Positions 1 to 9,147 of a stretch of DNA of 41,461 nucleotides are shown piece after piece. The number at the start of each line of letters is the position of its first letter. Within the stretch, counting starts at the first letter, position 1. The position numbers and the translations under genes are program-made. Origin of the DNA: Acidobacteriota bacterium (GTDB lineage Bacteria; Acidobacteriota; Terriglobia; Terriglobales; Acidobacteriaceae); assembly GCA_021792795.1 (NCBI GenBank), contig JAJYUB010000032.1:1-41461 (forward strand), read 5' to 3'. Below the pieces are notes generated by a model. That model worked only from the letters and a program-made list of their open reading frames with translations, searched no databases and was not told the DNA's origin.

Positions 1-119
1 CGCACCCGATAGACCCAGATGCGGCCCACCTCAAACCGCCGCGCGATCTCCGTCGGACGGTCCCCACGCTCCAGCGCCCGCAACACCCGCTCCCGCAAAT
101 CCTGCGAATAGGCTTGCAT
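1..119 (-). CDS. IS630-family transposase, N-terminal part (cut by window edge)
   Basis: The first 39 codons of a leftward gene are visible, starting at an ATG at 119 preceded by a G-rich ribosome-binding stretch. The protein begins MQAYSQDLRERVLRALERG and continues with TEIARRFEVGRIWVYRV, the helix-turn-helix opening typical of IS630/Tc1-mariner transposases, where this domain recognises the terminal repeats. The catalytic DDE domain would lie beyond the left edge, so intactness cannot be judged. The roughly 200 bp to its right (120-326) hold no gene and presumably include one end of the element, but the partner repeat is outside the window, so the end cannot be placed. Family assignment is fairly confident. 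Confidence 0.75.
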   Translation of the reverse strand, partial: MQAYSQDLRERVLRALERGDRPTEIARRFEVGRIWVYRV

Positions 120-326
120 CTGCCCCCCCACCTGCCAGACAGAAGCATTATCGCATGAAATGTGTCTACCTAAATTAGAAATGCTCTGGCGGCAGGATTC
201 GCGCGTTTTCGCTTTCTCGGTGTTGTTTTGAGATTTGAGATCTGTTGGGTGCGGCTTTTCTTCACGGAAAAGCTGCGCCGTGATCCTTACTCCGGCCCAC
301 CTGTACGGTGAGAACTCTCTCATCGA

Positions 327-1058
327 TCATTGCGGCCGTAGCGGCTCATAGGGCTGGGCAAGCATCAGCGTGGCGAGAACTTGCCGTTCGTAGTCGGAAT
401 AGTGGTGTCTGAACTCCCACGAATTCAAGATTGCACCACGTTGCTCGGGCGGGAACTCACTCAAATCCCGGACCGCTCGGTGCATCATTCGCTGCCGGTC
501 AAAGGGCATTTGGTTCAGTTGCTGGATTCCGGTGCGAACCTGCTGCCGCTGCTCCGGGGACAGCCTTTCCCATATTTCCAAGCGGTCCAGCGTTCGTTCC
601 CGCTTCGCCGGCGGCATTGCGTCCAGCTGTTGCAAGCGCCACAACAGGCGTTGCTGTCGGGCTGGAGGAAGCCGATTGAAGCCTGGCTCAGTCCGCAGCG
701 CGCGCTCTTGCTCAGCGAACGACATGTTTTGATGTTGCCGCAGCCATTCTCCTAAATGCTCCCGGTCACGTTGCGAAGGAACAGGCCGAACCTGCGCGGC
801 ATTGTCGCCATTCCCGTTGTCCAATGGCCCGTGACCTGCTTGATACCACGCGGCCGCTTGCCATCCGGCCCGATCACGGCAGGGACGAGAAGCACAAGGA
901 CCCGCCCACCCGATGCCACCGGCCAGCAATAGGATTGAACCCGCCAGAAGGAAGACGGAACGTCGCAGTTCATGGCGAGAATTGATCGCAGGGCCGCCCT
1001 TGCACCGCCGGACAAGCCGTGCAGCAAGGACACCGCGATGTTTTCCAAGACAGGTCAT
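327..1058 (-). CDS. DUF3106 protein, secreted or membrane-anchored
   Basis: A 243-residue protein of unknown function. A basic N-terminus leads into one hydrophobic segment (about residues 34-52), read as a signal peptide or anchor, and the rest would lie outside the cytoplasmic membrane. The C-terminal half is rich in Arg and Gln and repeats units of the type LSPEQRQQ / LPPARQQR / FPPEQRGA, characteristic of DUF3106. It is the last gene of a leftward group with the anti-sigma factor (116 bp upstream) and the ECF sigma factor, suggesting a periplasmic role in that signalling pathway. The ATG at 1058 has no clear Shine-Dalgarno and gives a long n-region, so the true start may be further in. 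The domain assignment comes from pattern recognition only. Confidence 0.75.
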   Translation of the reverse strand: MTCLGKHRGVLAARLVRRCKGGPAINSRHELRRSVFLLAGSILLLAGGIGWAGPCASRPCRDRAGWQAAAWYQAGHGPLDNGNGDNAAQVRPVPSQRDREHLGEWLRQHQNMSFAEQERALRTEPGFNRLPPARQQRLLWRLQQLDAMPPAKRERTLDRLEIWERLSPEQRQQVRTGIQQLNQMPFDRQRMMHRAVRDLSEFPPEQRGAILNSWEFRHHYSDYERQVLATLMLAQPYEPLRPQ

Positions 1059-1174
1059 TATCCATTCGCAACGCCGGACTTGAACGCACCCGCGCGCCGC
1101 TCTCGTCCTCTATTGCATATAGGTCGCACCCACCCATCTGCTGAAGCCCGAATTGGCGATGTTTGGAAGCACTG

Positions 1175-1693
1175 TTAATAGGAGGAACTTCCTCCATCTG
1201 TGGTCGTGGCGCTATCGGAACTCGTCTCGTCGAACGCCGCCAATTGCTGCAACGTCTGAGCGTTGGAATCGAGAAGTTCCAGGTCATTGACGGTGGCGGA
1301 GACCGCTTGTTGTTGGGTGCCGATTGTACGGTTCAAACTGACGACACCGAGATAGGACCCGCCGCCGACCACGAGCAGCAGAGCAAAAGCCGCTGCCGCT
1401 GCCGGACGCAGGTGCAGATCGCTGCCGAACAGCAGCCGTAAACGCAGCCGCTCCAGCCATCCAGGCGCTTCCGACTCTCTGGCTTCGCGGAGACGAACCG
1501 CCAGCCGGGTATCGAAATAGGGGCTCGGCTCAGGCGCCTTCCACGCATTCAGCAGTTGCATCGTCGCCTGCAGTTCCTTCAATTCGCCAGCGCAATGAGA
1601 ACATTCCTTCACATGCTGCACCGCCTCGGCAGGCACACGAGTCGGATCGAAAATCATATCGGGCAAATGTACTGGGAGCTTTTCACACTTCAT
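1175..1693 (-). CDS. Membrane anti-sigma factor with zinc-finger-like motif
   Basis: A 172-residue protein placed 24 bp after the ECF sigma gene. The cytoplasmic N-terminal part carries H27-x3-C31-x2-C34, the signature of zinc-binding anti-sigma (ZAS-type) domains that hold the cognate sigma factor. One hydrophobic segment (about 96-119, Ala/Leu/Val/Gly-rich) is the single membrane helix, followed by a short periplasmic tail with a Ser/Thr/Gly-rich end. The ATG at 1693 follows a GGAG stretch at suitable spacing. The expected role is to sequester the sigma factor at the membrane until an envelope signal releases it. The signal is unknown; the downstream DUF3106 protein is a candidate sensor or partner. 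Confidence 0.85.
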   Translation of the reverse strand: MKCEKLPVHLPDMIFDPTRVPAEAVQHVKECSHCAGELKELQATMQLLNAWKAPEPSPYFDTRLAVRLREARESEAPGWLERLRLRLLFGSDLHLRPAAAAAFALLLVVGGGSYLGVVSLNRTIGTQQQAVSATVNDLELLDSNAQTLQQLAAFDETSSDSATTTDGGSSSY

Positions 1694-1717
1694 GGCAGCT
1701 CTCTCCTTTCGTCGATT

Positions 1718-2767
1718 CTAAGCAAATTCTTTCAGCGTCTCTCGTAACGTCTGATACGCGCGGAACAGCAGGGACTTTGTCGCCGACTCGCTCAACTTGA
1801 GCACGGCGCTAATCTGTTTGTAGTCCATGTCCTGGTACTTGTGCATCACCACGGCCATCCGTTGCCGCTCCGGCAAGGCCATTACCTGTTCTCGAATGCG
1901 CCGCATTCGTTCATCCTGCAGCATATCCTGCTCGGCAAGCGGGCGAAGATCGGCCACGTCCGGTTTTGAACCTGTACCTTCATCCGCTTGGTCCAGAAAG
2001 ATGCTGGCGGACGCGCGCTCGTACTTGGTGTTCCGAGCGTGGTTGATGGCCATATTCGCCGCGATCCGATACAGCCAGGTAGAAAAACGCGCCTCGGCGC
2101 GATAGGTTGCCCGGGCGCGGTAGACCCGCAGAAAGACCTCCTGCGCCAACTCTTCCGCCACGGCCTGACTGTGGACCATGCGGTACATGAAGTTAATGAT
2201 CGGTCGGCGGTATTTGGCGATGAGAAACTCAAGGCAGGCCTCGTCTCCTGTGCCAGCCCGCTGCATGATCTCCGCATCGGTCATCTGGGCCAGATTGCCG
2301 GCCAGTCCAGCCGGCAGCCGGGAAGCCGCCAGCCTGGCGCTTTGTTCGTCCAGCGGGATGCGTTCCAGCGCAACCGTTCCCATACCTTGTGGAACACCCT
2401 CGGGGGAAGAAAGTTGCGTTTCTTCCGCCCAAATTGCTTCCGATTCAGGGTTTATCTTGGATTCGGATGCTTCCTCTAACCCCTCATCGCTGAGAATGTT
2501 TCCCGACTCTTCCGCATCGGTCTGCTCCTCGTTTTCCAGGGAAGGAGCGTCTTCGTCGGACGGGCCGGAAGAAGGCATCTTTCTATGAGATGGGGCTACC
2601 GCGGAGGCCAACTCAGCGCCTTCGCCGACAGTGCCGGATCGCGGATCGCCCTTATGATCCGGGTGTATTTGCGGGTCGGCGTCAGCCGAAACCGGCTCCG
2701 CGGGTTGCCGGCGCTGGTCGATTTCCCGTGGATGGTTCCGCCCCGGATTTCCGTCCATTGCAGCCAT
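1718..2767 (-). CDS. ECF RNA polymerase sigma factor with long acidic N-terminal extension
   Basis: The last ~190 residues form a complete ECF sigma factor: a region-2 core with LAQEVFLRVYRA and FSTWLYRIAANMAINHAR (promoter melting and -10 recognition), then a region-4 helix-turn-helix with LPERQRMAVVMHKYQDMDY and SESATKSLLFRAYQTLR (-35 recognition). In front lies about 160 residues of acidic, low-complexity sequence not found in ordinary ~190-residue ECF factors. The open frame extends to a TTG at 2818; the ATG at 2767 is chosen here, but no start has a convincing Shine-Dalgarno, and internal ATGs at 2578, 2383 and 2284 are possible, the last giving a standard-size sigma. The anti-sigma gene follows directly, so the operon is probably autoregulated. 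Family certain, start not. Confidence 0.85.
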   Translation of the reverse strand: MAAMDGNPGRNHPREIDQRRQPAEPVSADADPQIHPDHKGDPRSGTVGEGAELASAVAPSHRKMPSSGPSDEDAPSLENEEQTDAEESGNILSDEGLEEASESKINPESEAIWAEETQLSSPEGVPQGMGTVALERIPLDEQSARLAASRLPAGLAGNLAQMTDAEIMQRAGTGDEACLEFLIAKYRRPIINFMYRMVHSQAVAEELAQEVFLRVYRARATYRAEARFSTWLYRIAANMAINHARNTKYERASASIFLDQADEGTGSKPDVADLRPLAEQDMLQDERMRRIREQVMALPERQRMAVVMHKYQDMDYKQISAVLKLSESATKSLLFRAYQTLRETLKEFA

Positions 2768-2898
2768 TGGGTGTGTTCGGATTCTAGCGTATACTGTGGC
2801 CAAGAGAGATGCTTCCAACGCATCTTAGTTTCATCCCGCCTACCCGGCAAGGGCCATTCGCGGTTCCCATTGCTGGAAATTCAGCCCCTGGCGAAGTA

Positions 2899-2973
2899 GG
2901 GCGCTTAACTCAGCGGTAGAGTGCCACCTTCACACGGTGGAAGTCGCAGGTTCGAATCCTGCAGCGCCCACCA
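2899..2973 (+). tRNA. tRNA-Val (anticodon CAC), CCA encoded
   Basis: A full cloverleaf can be folded. The acceptor stem GGGCGCT pairs with AGCGCCC, the D arm ACTC/GAGT encloses a GG-containing loop, the anticodon stem CCACC/GGTGG has loop TTCACAC (anticodon CAC, valine), and the T arm GCAGG-TTCGAAT-CCTGC is standard. The discriminator A at 2970 is followed by a genome-encoded CCA (2971-2973). It stands alone between the divergent sigma operon and the GT87 gene. Just downstream, AATGCT occurs three times (2991, 3005, 3016) without obvious meaning. Confidence 0.97.
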
Positions 2974-3074
2974 GTATGTGAACGAAATCGAATGCTTCGC
3001 TCCAAATGCTTGCCGAATGCTAACCATCTACATTTAAGATAAGACAGTCGCAGATGCCGGAAAACAATTGACTT

Positions 3075-4355
3075 ATGGGTGGCGCCAACCTGATGGGGAC
3101 AGTGATGGAAAGAAATTGCAGCGGAGAAGTTCGCGGAAAATTTCCTCTGCCTGCGATTCTCCGCCGATTCGCGGTGGCAATTGCAGTTCTAACAGTAGCG
3201 GCTTGGGGAATCAGTTTCTTCTGCTATCGAGTTTTGCATCTGCACTATCCGTATTCCTATCCGATGGTGCCCCGGCAGTTTCGCCAACTGGATTTCACCA
3301 TGTACTCGGGCTGTTTTCCGCAGTTGCCGCACTTTCCGGAAACCTGCGCGAATTACACTGCTTATCCTGCGTCAGCCCTCATGGTGTATCAGTTTTTTTT
3401 CCTGTTTCCCCATCCGCTGCTGGTGTTTATGGCCGCCGGAGTAGGCGTTTTTGCGGTAGCAGCAATCCTGTTAGCGCGCGCACTAGTGCGACGCGGCGTG
3501 GCTTGGCGGAGCGCATATCTCTATTGCGGAACAGCGCTGATTTGCTCCTATCCGATTTTGTTCGTGATGGACCAGGGCAACATTGAGGTTTATCTGTGGC
3601 TGGTCCTCGCTCTGGGAGTGTGGGCCTATATGCGGGGCGGCTGGACGCTGGCGGCTACGCTGTTCGGAGTGGCCGCTTCGATGAAGCTATACCCGGCTGT
3701 ATACCTGGGGCTGCTGCTGGCGAAGAAGCGTTATAAGGCATTTTTCTTCGGAATCCTGGTGGCAATCCTGGCGACAATAGTTTCGCTGTGGATCTTAGGC
3801 CCCACTATCCACCTTGCCTACCTGGGAGTTAACCAGAGGCTGCACAATTTTGGTTCCACCTATGTATCGACAACACAGCCCGGCGGGATTGGATTCGACC
3901 ACTCGCTGTTCAGTTTGGTGAAGGCATCGCTACCGGACCACAACTATCAGGCGTACGTCGGCCTGTATCTGCCATTGGCGGCGGTTGTGGGAACCGTAGT
4001 ATATTTCTGGCGAATTTGGCGGCTACCTCGAATCAACCAGGTTTTGGCGCTTACGATTGCGGCAGTTGTGTTACCGCCGTTTTCCATTGAGTACACCTTG
4101 ATTCATCTTTATATTCCCTGGGCCTTGTTGACACTCTATGCGGTTGAGACAGCAGAATCATCCGGAAGCTTGCAGCGGGTGCGCGGGCTGGGCGTTTGCT
4201 TTGTATGCTTTGCATTCCTAATGACGCCCGAAAGCTACTTTATCGTCGACAAAATCCGATTCAGCGGACAACTGAAAGCGCTGGTGCTGGTGGCGCTGTT
4301 CGTGGCTGCCCTGCGGTATCCGTTCGCTGAGACGGTGGAGACGAAGAGCGCCTGA
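3075..4355 (+). CDS. GT87-type (DUF2029) membrane glycosyltransferase
   Basis: A 426-residue, very hydrophobic protein with about ten membrane helices. The pattern fits family GT87/DUF2029, polyprenyl-phosphate-sugar-dependent mannosyl- or glucosyltransferases of the GT-C fold: an acidic residue and TMYSG in the first large extracytoplasmic loop, MDQGNIEVYLWLVLAL in mid-protein, and SMKLYPAVYLGLLL typical of the family. Such enzymes add single sugars to lipid-linked glycans on the periplasmic side; the substrate here is unknown. It is convergent with another multi-pass protein 18 bp away. ATGs at 3093 and 3105 are alternative starts, the latter with a better GGGGA ribosome-binding stretch. 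Confidence 0.78.
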   Translation: MGGANLMGTVMERNCSGEVRGKFPLPAILRRFAVAIAVLTVAAWGISFFCYRVLHLHYPYSYPMVPRQFRQLDFTMYSGCFPQLPHFPETCANYTAYPASALMVYQFFFLFPHPLLVFMAAGVGVFAVAAILLARALVRRGVAWRSAYLYCGTALICSYPILFVMDQGNIEVYLWLVLALGVWAYMRGGWTLAATLFGVAASMKLYPAVYLGLLLAKKRYKAFFFGILVAILATIVSLWILGPTIHLAYLGVNQRLHNFGSTYVSTTQPGGIGFDHSLFSLVKASLPDHNYQAYVGLYLPLAAVVGTVVYFWRIWRLPRINQVLALTIAAVVLPPFSIEYTLIHLYIPWALLTLYAVETAESSGSLQRVRGLGVCFVCFAFLMTPESYFIVDKIRFSGQLKALVLVALFVAALRYPFAETVETKSA

Positions 4356-4373
4356 ACGCGCGAAGCTCGCGGG

Positions 4374-6029
4374 CTAATTCATCCCGCCGGGAAGTCTGGA
4401 TGCGAACGGCGACGTGCAGTCGGAGTACCACCCGTGCAGATTGCACACCCAATCACGCGACGGTTCGCTGCTATCCAACCGCTTGACAATGGCTAGCAAT
4501 TCTGGGGTCGTCAGAGTCCCTGTGAATAGCAGTAAATTTGCGCGCGGCATAATTTTTTCGCGTGCGGTTTCGGAATGAAGCAGCAATTGATACACGTCTC
4601 CAGGGGAATCCTGGAATGAAGGCGTCAACTGTCGGCTCAACTGATGGACACGCGAACCCAGCGGTACATATGCCTCATATAACCAGCCTCCATTTAGAAG
4701 CATTGAGCCGCTTTTACGAAAATATCTAGCTCCGACCCAATAGTACGGCACATAGTTGAGTTCGGTCGTAATGGGTGCATCCGGCAAACTGAGCGTTAGG
4801 CCGGACAGTCCCGCCTGACCGACCGGCGCTGTCTCAATCTCCGAGATTTGCGCGGCAACGGGTCGAATCATGGAGTTCGCCAACACAAGAACTGCGAAGG
4901 AATAGAGCAGGACGCTCGCCGCCAGGAGAGTTTCTTTCGGTCGACCTAACCCTCCAAAACCGCTGGCTGCGGCTAGCGCCCCGATCCATACAAATACAAC
5001 CAGACGCTGAGAAAAATAGTTTGCCCCATTGATCACAGGCGGAAGAATTGGGACCGCAATCGTCAGAATCAGCGAGCCGACAAGAAAGGCCGTGGCAGGT
5101 GTGTACGCCCAGTGAAACCTGCCAGCCGCAGAAGAAGCAAGAACCAACGCGAGCAGGAGAATTGCGTACAACGATAAGCGGTACGCGATGACTGCGGGAT
5201 GCGACCCGGAGAACATCGCGAGGGTGCTTAGCTTGGCGAGTTTGACGAGCGCCGCTTTGCGGTCATAGCTCTGCAATATGTTGCTTACAACCCGATGCTT
5301 TCCTACAAATAGCAATATGTACCCGATCGTTGCCCAGGCACCCGCCATGTATTGCAAATCCAGCCAATAGCGCTTGACGCCGACCTTGAAATGAGCGGCG
5401 CTCAACCCGGCCGACTTTAGGTCCCCAGTGAACCGGCAAAAGACATCCGCCCCCACCATGACGTAGATGAATAGCAGAGGCACCGGATGCGTCAGCGTCA
5501 TCAGGATTACTACAGCCAGAAATGCCAGCCACAATCGATGGCTACGCCGCTCCACAGCGCGATACCAAAAACCCAGGGCCCAAAGGGCCATGCCAATCGC
5601 GAGGCAATAGTTATAGAACCCCATCCCCAAGGGCCAGTTGAGCAGAAGCGGAACGATAAAAAGCGATAAAAGATCGCCGCTGGGGCCGAGAAATCTGGCT
5701 AGATAGCGAAAACCAAAAGCCGTGGTAATGAAAATAAGGCAAACCAGGAGCTTGTCTGCCATGACATAGCCGAAGAAGTGCGCAACAGCGATTAAAAAAT
5801 AATAATGCAGCGCGTAGGGCGGCAAGATGTGGCGAATGAAATAGTAACTCGCAAACTCTTTCGACCCGGAGAGCAAACTTCCCAGGACTGACGCGTAGTA
5901 AAGATGCAGAGACCCATCGAGCGAGGGGAAGAGAGGAAGAGTGAAAATCCACGCGCAGTACAAAGCCAGCAAGATCAAAAATGGCGCTAAATATCCGGCG
6001 GTTTTTTCTTCCGACTGACCAGAAACCAT
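4374..6029 (-). CDS. Multi-pass membrane protein, GT-C-like, function unknown
   Basis: A 551-residue integral membrane protein with about ten to twelve helices in the first ~400 residues and a soluble C-terminal domain of about 150 residues ending near a Cys-containing segment (VCNLHGWYSDCTSPF). The first extracytoplasmic loop has FPSLDGSLHLYY, reminiscent of the acidic first loop of GT-C glycosyltransferases, followed by several aromatic-rich helices. I do not recognise a specific family, and transport or polymerase roles are not excluded. The ATG at 6029 follows AAGGCGG at reasonable spacing; a TTG at 6035 is the alternative. It lies downstream of enolase on the same strand, but the hairpin at 6091-6114 suggests separate transcription. 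Confidence 0.6.
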   Translation of the reverse strand: MVSGQSEEKTAGYLAPFLILLALYCAWIFTLPLFPSLDGSLHLYYASVLGSLLSGSKEFASYYFIRHILPPYALHYYFLIAVAHFFGYVMADKLLVCLIFITTAFGFRYLARFLGPSGDLLSLFIVPLLLNWPLGMGFYNYCLAIGMALWALGFWYRAVERRSHRLWLAFLAVVILMTLTHPVPLLFIYVMVGADVFCRFTGDLKSAGLSAAHFKVGVKRYWLDLQYMAGAWATIGYILLFVGKHRVVSNILQSYDRKAALVKLAKLSTLAMFSGSHPAVIAYRLSLYAILLLALVLASSAAGRFHWAYTPATAFLVGSLILTIAVPILPPVINGANYFSQRLVVFVWIGALAAASGFGGLGRPKETLLAASVLLYSFAVLVLANSMIRPVAAQISEIETAPVGQAGLSGLTLSLPDAPITTELNYVPYYWVGARYFRKSGSMLLNGGWLYEAYVPLGSRVHQLSRQLTPSFQDSPGDVYQLLLHSETAREKIMPRANLLLFTGTLTTPELLAIVKRLDSSEPSRDWVCNLHGWYSDCTSPFASRLPGGMN

Positions 6030-6090
6030 ATTCAAGTTCCGCCTTCTCGCCGACCTCTGCTGTGACCGATCCTACGTTCCCATATAACAG

Positions 6091-6114
6091 ACGGGCCCCG
6101 GAATCGGGGCCTGT
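6091..6114 (-). terminator. Hairpin terminator after enolase
   Basis: Inverted repeat ACGGGCCCCG / CGGGGCCTGT (10-bp stem with one G:U-type wobble) around a 4-base loop, about 55 bp past the enolase stop. Read leftward it is followed by CTGTTATAT, a weak U-tract. It probably separates eno from the membrane-protein gene downstream. Confidence 0.6.
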
Positions 6115-6169
6115 GCTAATAAAATTTCAGCGCGATGGATACGGTATCTAAGCTCGATTCCATTCTTTG

Positions 6170-8115
<1,946 letters not shown>

Positions 8116-9039
8116 ATGAGAATTCTGACTGCTACAAGTCTCGCCGCTGTGATGGTCGCGGCAACAGCATTTGGGCAAAGTTCAAAACCCAGCCCCTATC
8201 AGGGCGTATCGCATCCGCCGGACGACGCCATCGTGACCAACGATCTGACTCCAACCCCACCGGCCTCGACAGATTCGCCGGACGCAATCCCCGGGTCGGT
8301 GAGCCAGCCAGCCGCACACATGGAGGCTGCTCCGACATCTCCGCAGGACCACGACTATATCCAGCATCCGGGGCTTGTCAGCAGGTCTGCGGATTCGCTC
8401 GACGCCGGCGTTGTCACCAGCGTTCCGGCGGCTGGCCAACCCGACGATTCAGGCATCGTGGTCAGCGTTCCATCGGGGCCAAATCAATTGCCGGAAGGGA
8501 CCACTCTGACGGTATCGCTGAATCAGCAGTTGTCGACTGCCACAACCCAGCCAGGCACCATTTTCAGCGCTCGCCTCTTGCAACCGGTGATGAAGAATGA
8601 CCGCATCGTCATTCCGGTCGGCTCCACGGTAACTGGGCGAGTGACATCTGTCAGCGAAGGGCGGCGCATCACAGGCGGCGCTTCCATTCGGCTGCGGCCA
8701 GATGAAGTGGACCTGCCCGATGGCACTCGGTATTTTCTGCACGCGGAGGTCTACGACCTAGGGAACCCCCACAAAGTGAAACCGGATTCCGAAGGCAATG
8801 TTGTCAACGTTGCCCACGGCAAGCGAACCGTTGCGGAAACGGGACTGCTGGGCGGCGGCGCGGCGGCGGCGGGCTTTATGATCGCCGGCGGCCCGGCGGC
8901 CCTGGTTGTCGGCGGCGCGGCGGCGGGCTACGTTGGAGCGCACTGGCTGCTGGAAAGTAAGCAGGCAGTGCTTCCCAAGGATTCCGAAGTCGTGTTCGGA
9001 TTGACCCAGCCCATGTCGCTGGTGTCTTTCCACGAGTAA
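8116..9039 (+). CDS. Secreted protein with TrbI/VirB10-like C-terminal region
   Basis: A 307-residue exported protein of unknown role. The ATG at 8116 (preceded by AGGG at good spacing) starts a clean signal peptide, MRILTATSLAAVMVAATAFG; an ATG at 8104 is in frame but less well spaced. A Pro/Ser-rich linker follows (about 20-125). From about residue 128 the pattern LPEGTTLTVSLNQQLSTAT, then IPVGSTVTGRVTSV, resembles the beta-barrel repeats of TrbI/VirB10-like proteins. A Gly/Ala-rich hydrophobic stretch (LLGGGAAAAGFMIAGGPAA, about 246-275) could cross or enter a membrane. No other type IV secretion gene is nearby, so a conjugation role is unlikely. The upstream frame extension to 7711 is rejected as non-coding. 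Confidence 0.7.
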   Translation: MRILTATSLAAVMVAATAFGQSSKPSPYQGVSHPPDDAIVTNDLTPTPPASTDSPDAIPGSVSQPAAHMEAAPTSPQDHDYIQHPGLVSRSADSLDAGVVTSVPAAGQPDDSGIVVSVPSGPNQLPEGTTLTVSLNQQLSTATTQPGTIFSARLLQPVMKNDRIVIPVGSTVTGRVTSVSEGRRITGGASIRLRPDEVDLPDGTRYFLHAEVYDLGNPHKVKPDSEGNVVNVAHGKRTVAETGLLGGGAAAAGFMIAGGPAALVVGGAAAGYVGAHWLLESKQAVLPKDSEVVFGLTQPMSLVSFHE

Positions 9040-9082
9040 CCCTGACAAAGTCGCAGCGGCGAAGATCCGTTGGAAGAAGATC

Positions 9083-9123
9083 AAAAGGCTCGGCGAGAGA
9101 TTCATCGCCGGGCCTTTTCTTTT
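9083..9123. terminator. Strong bidirectional rho-independent terminator
   Basis: AAAGGCTCGGCGA (9084-9096) pairs with TCGCCGGGCCTTT (9105-9117), 13 bp with one G:U wobble, around an 8-base loop. It is followed rightward by TTTTCTTTT and leftward by TTTTGATCTTCTT. It lies between two convergent genes (ending at 9039 and 9148) and can serve both. Confidence 0.93.
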
Positions 9124-9147
9124 GGCCTTTCCGCAGTATGCGCGAAT

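Noticed and set aside
2991-3021. Three AATGCT copies downstream of the tRNA
   Set aside because: Short, irregularly spaced and without symmetry; expected by chance.
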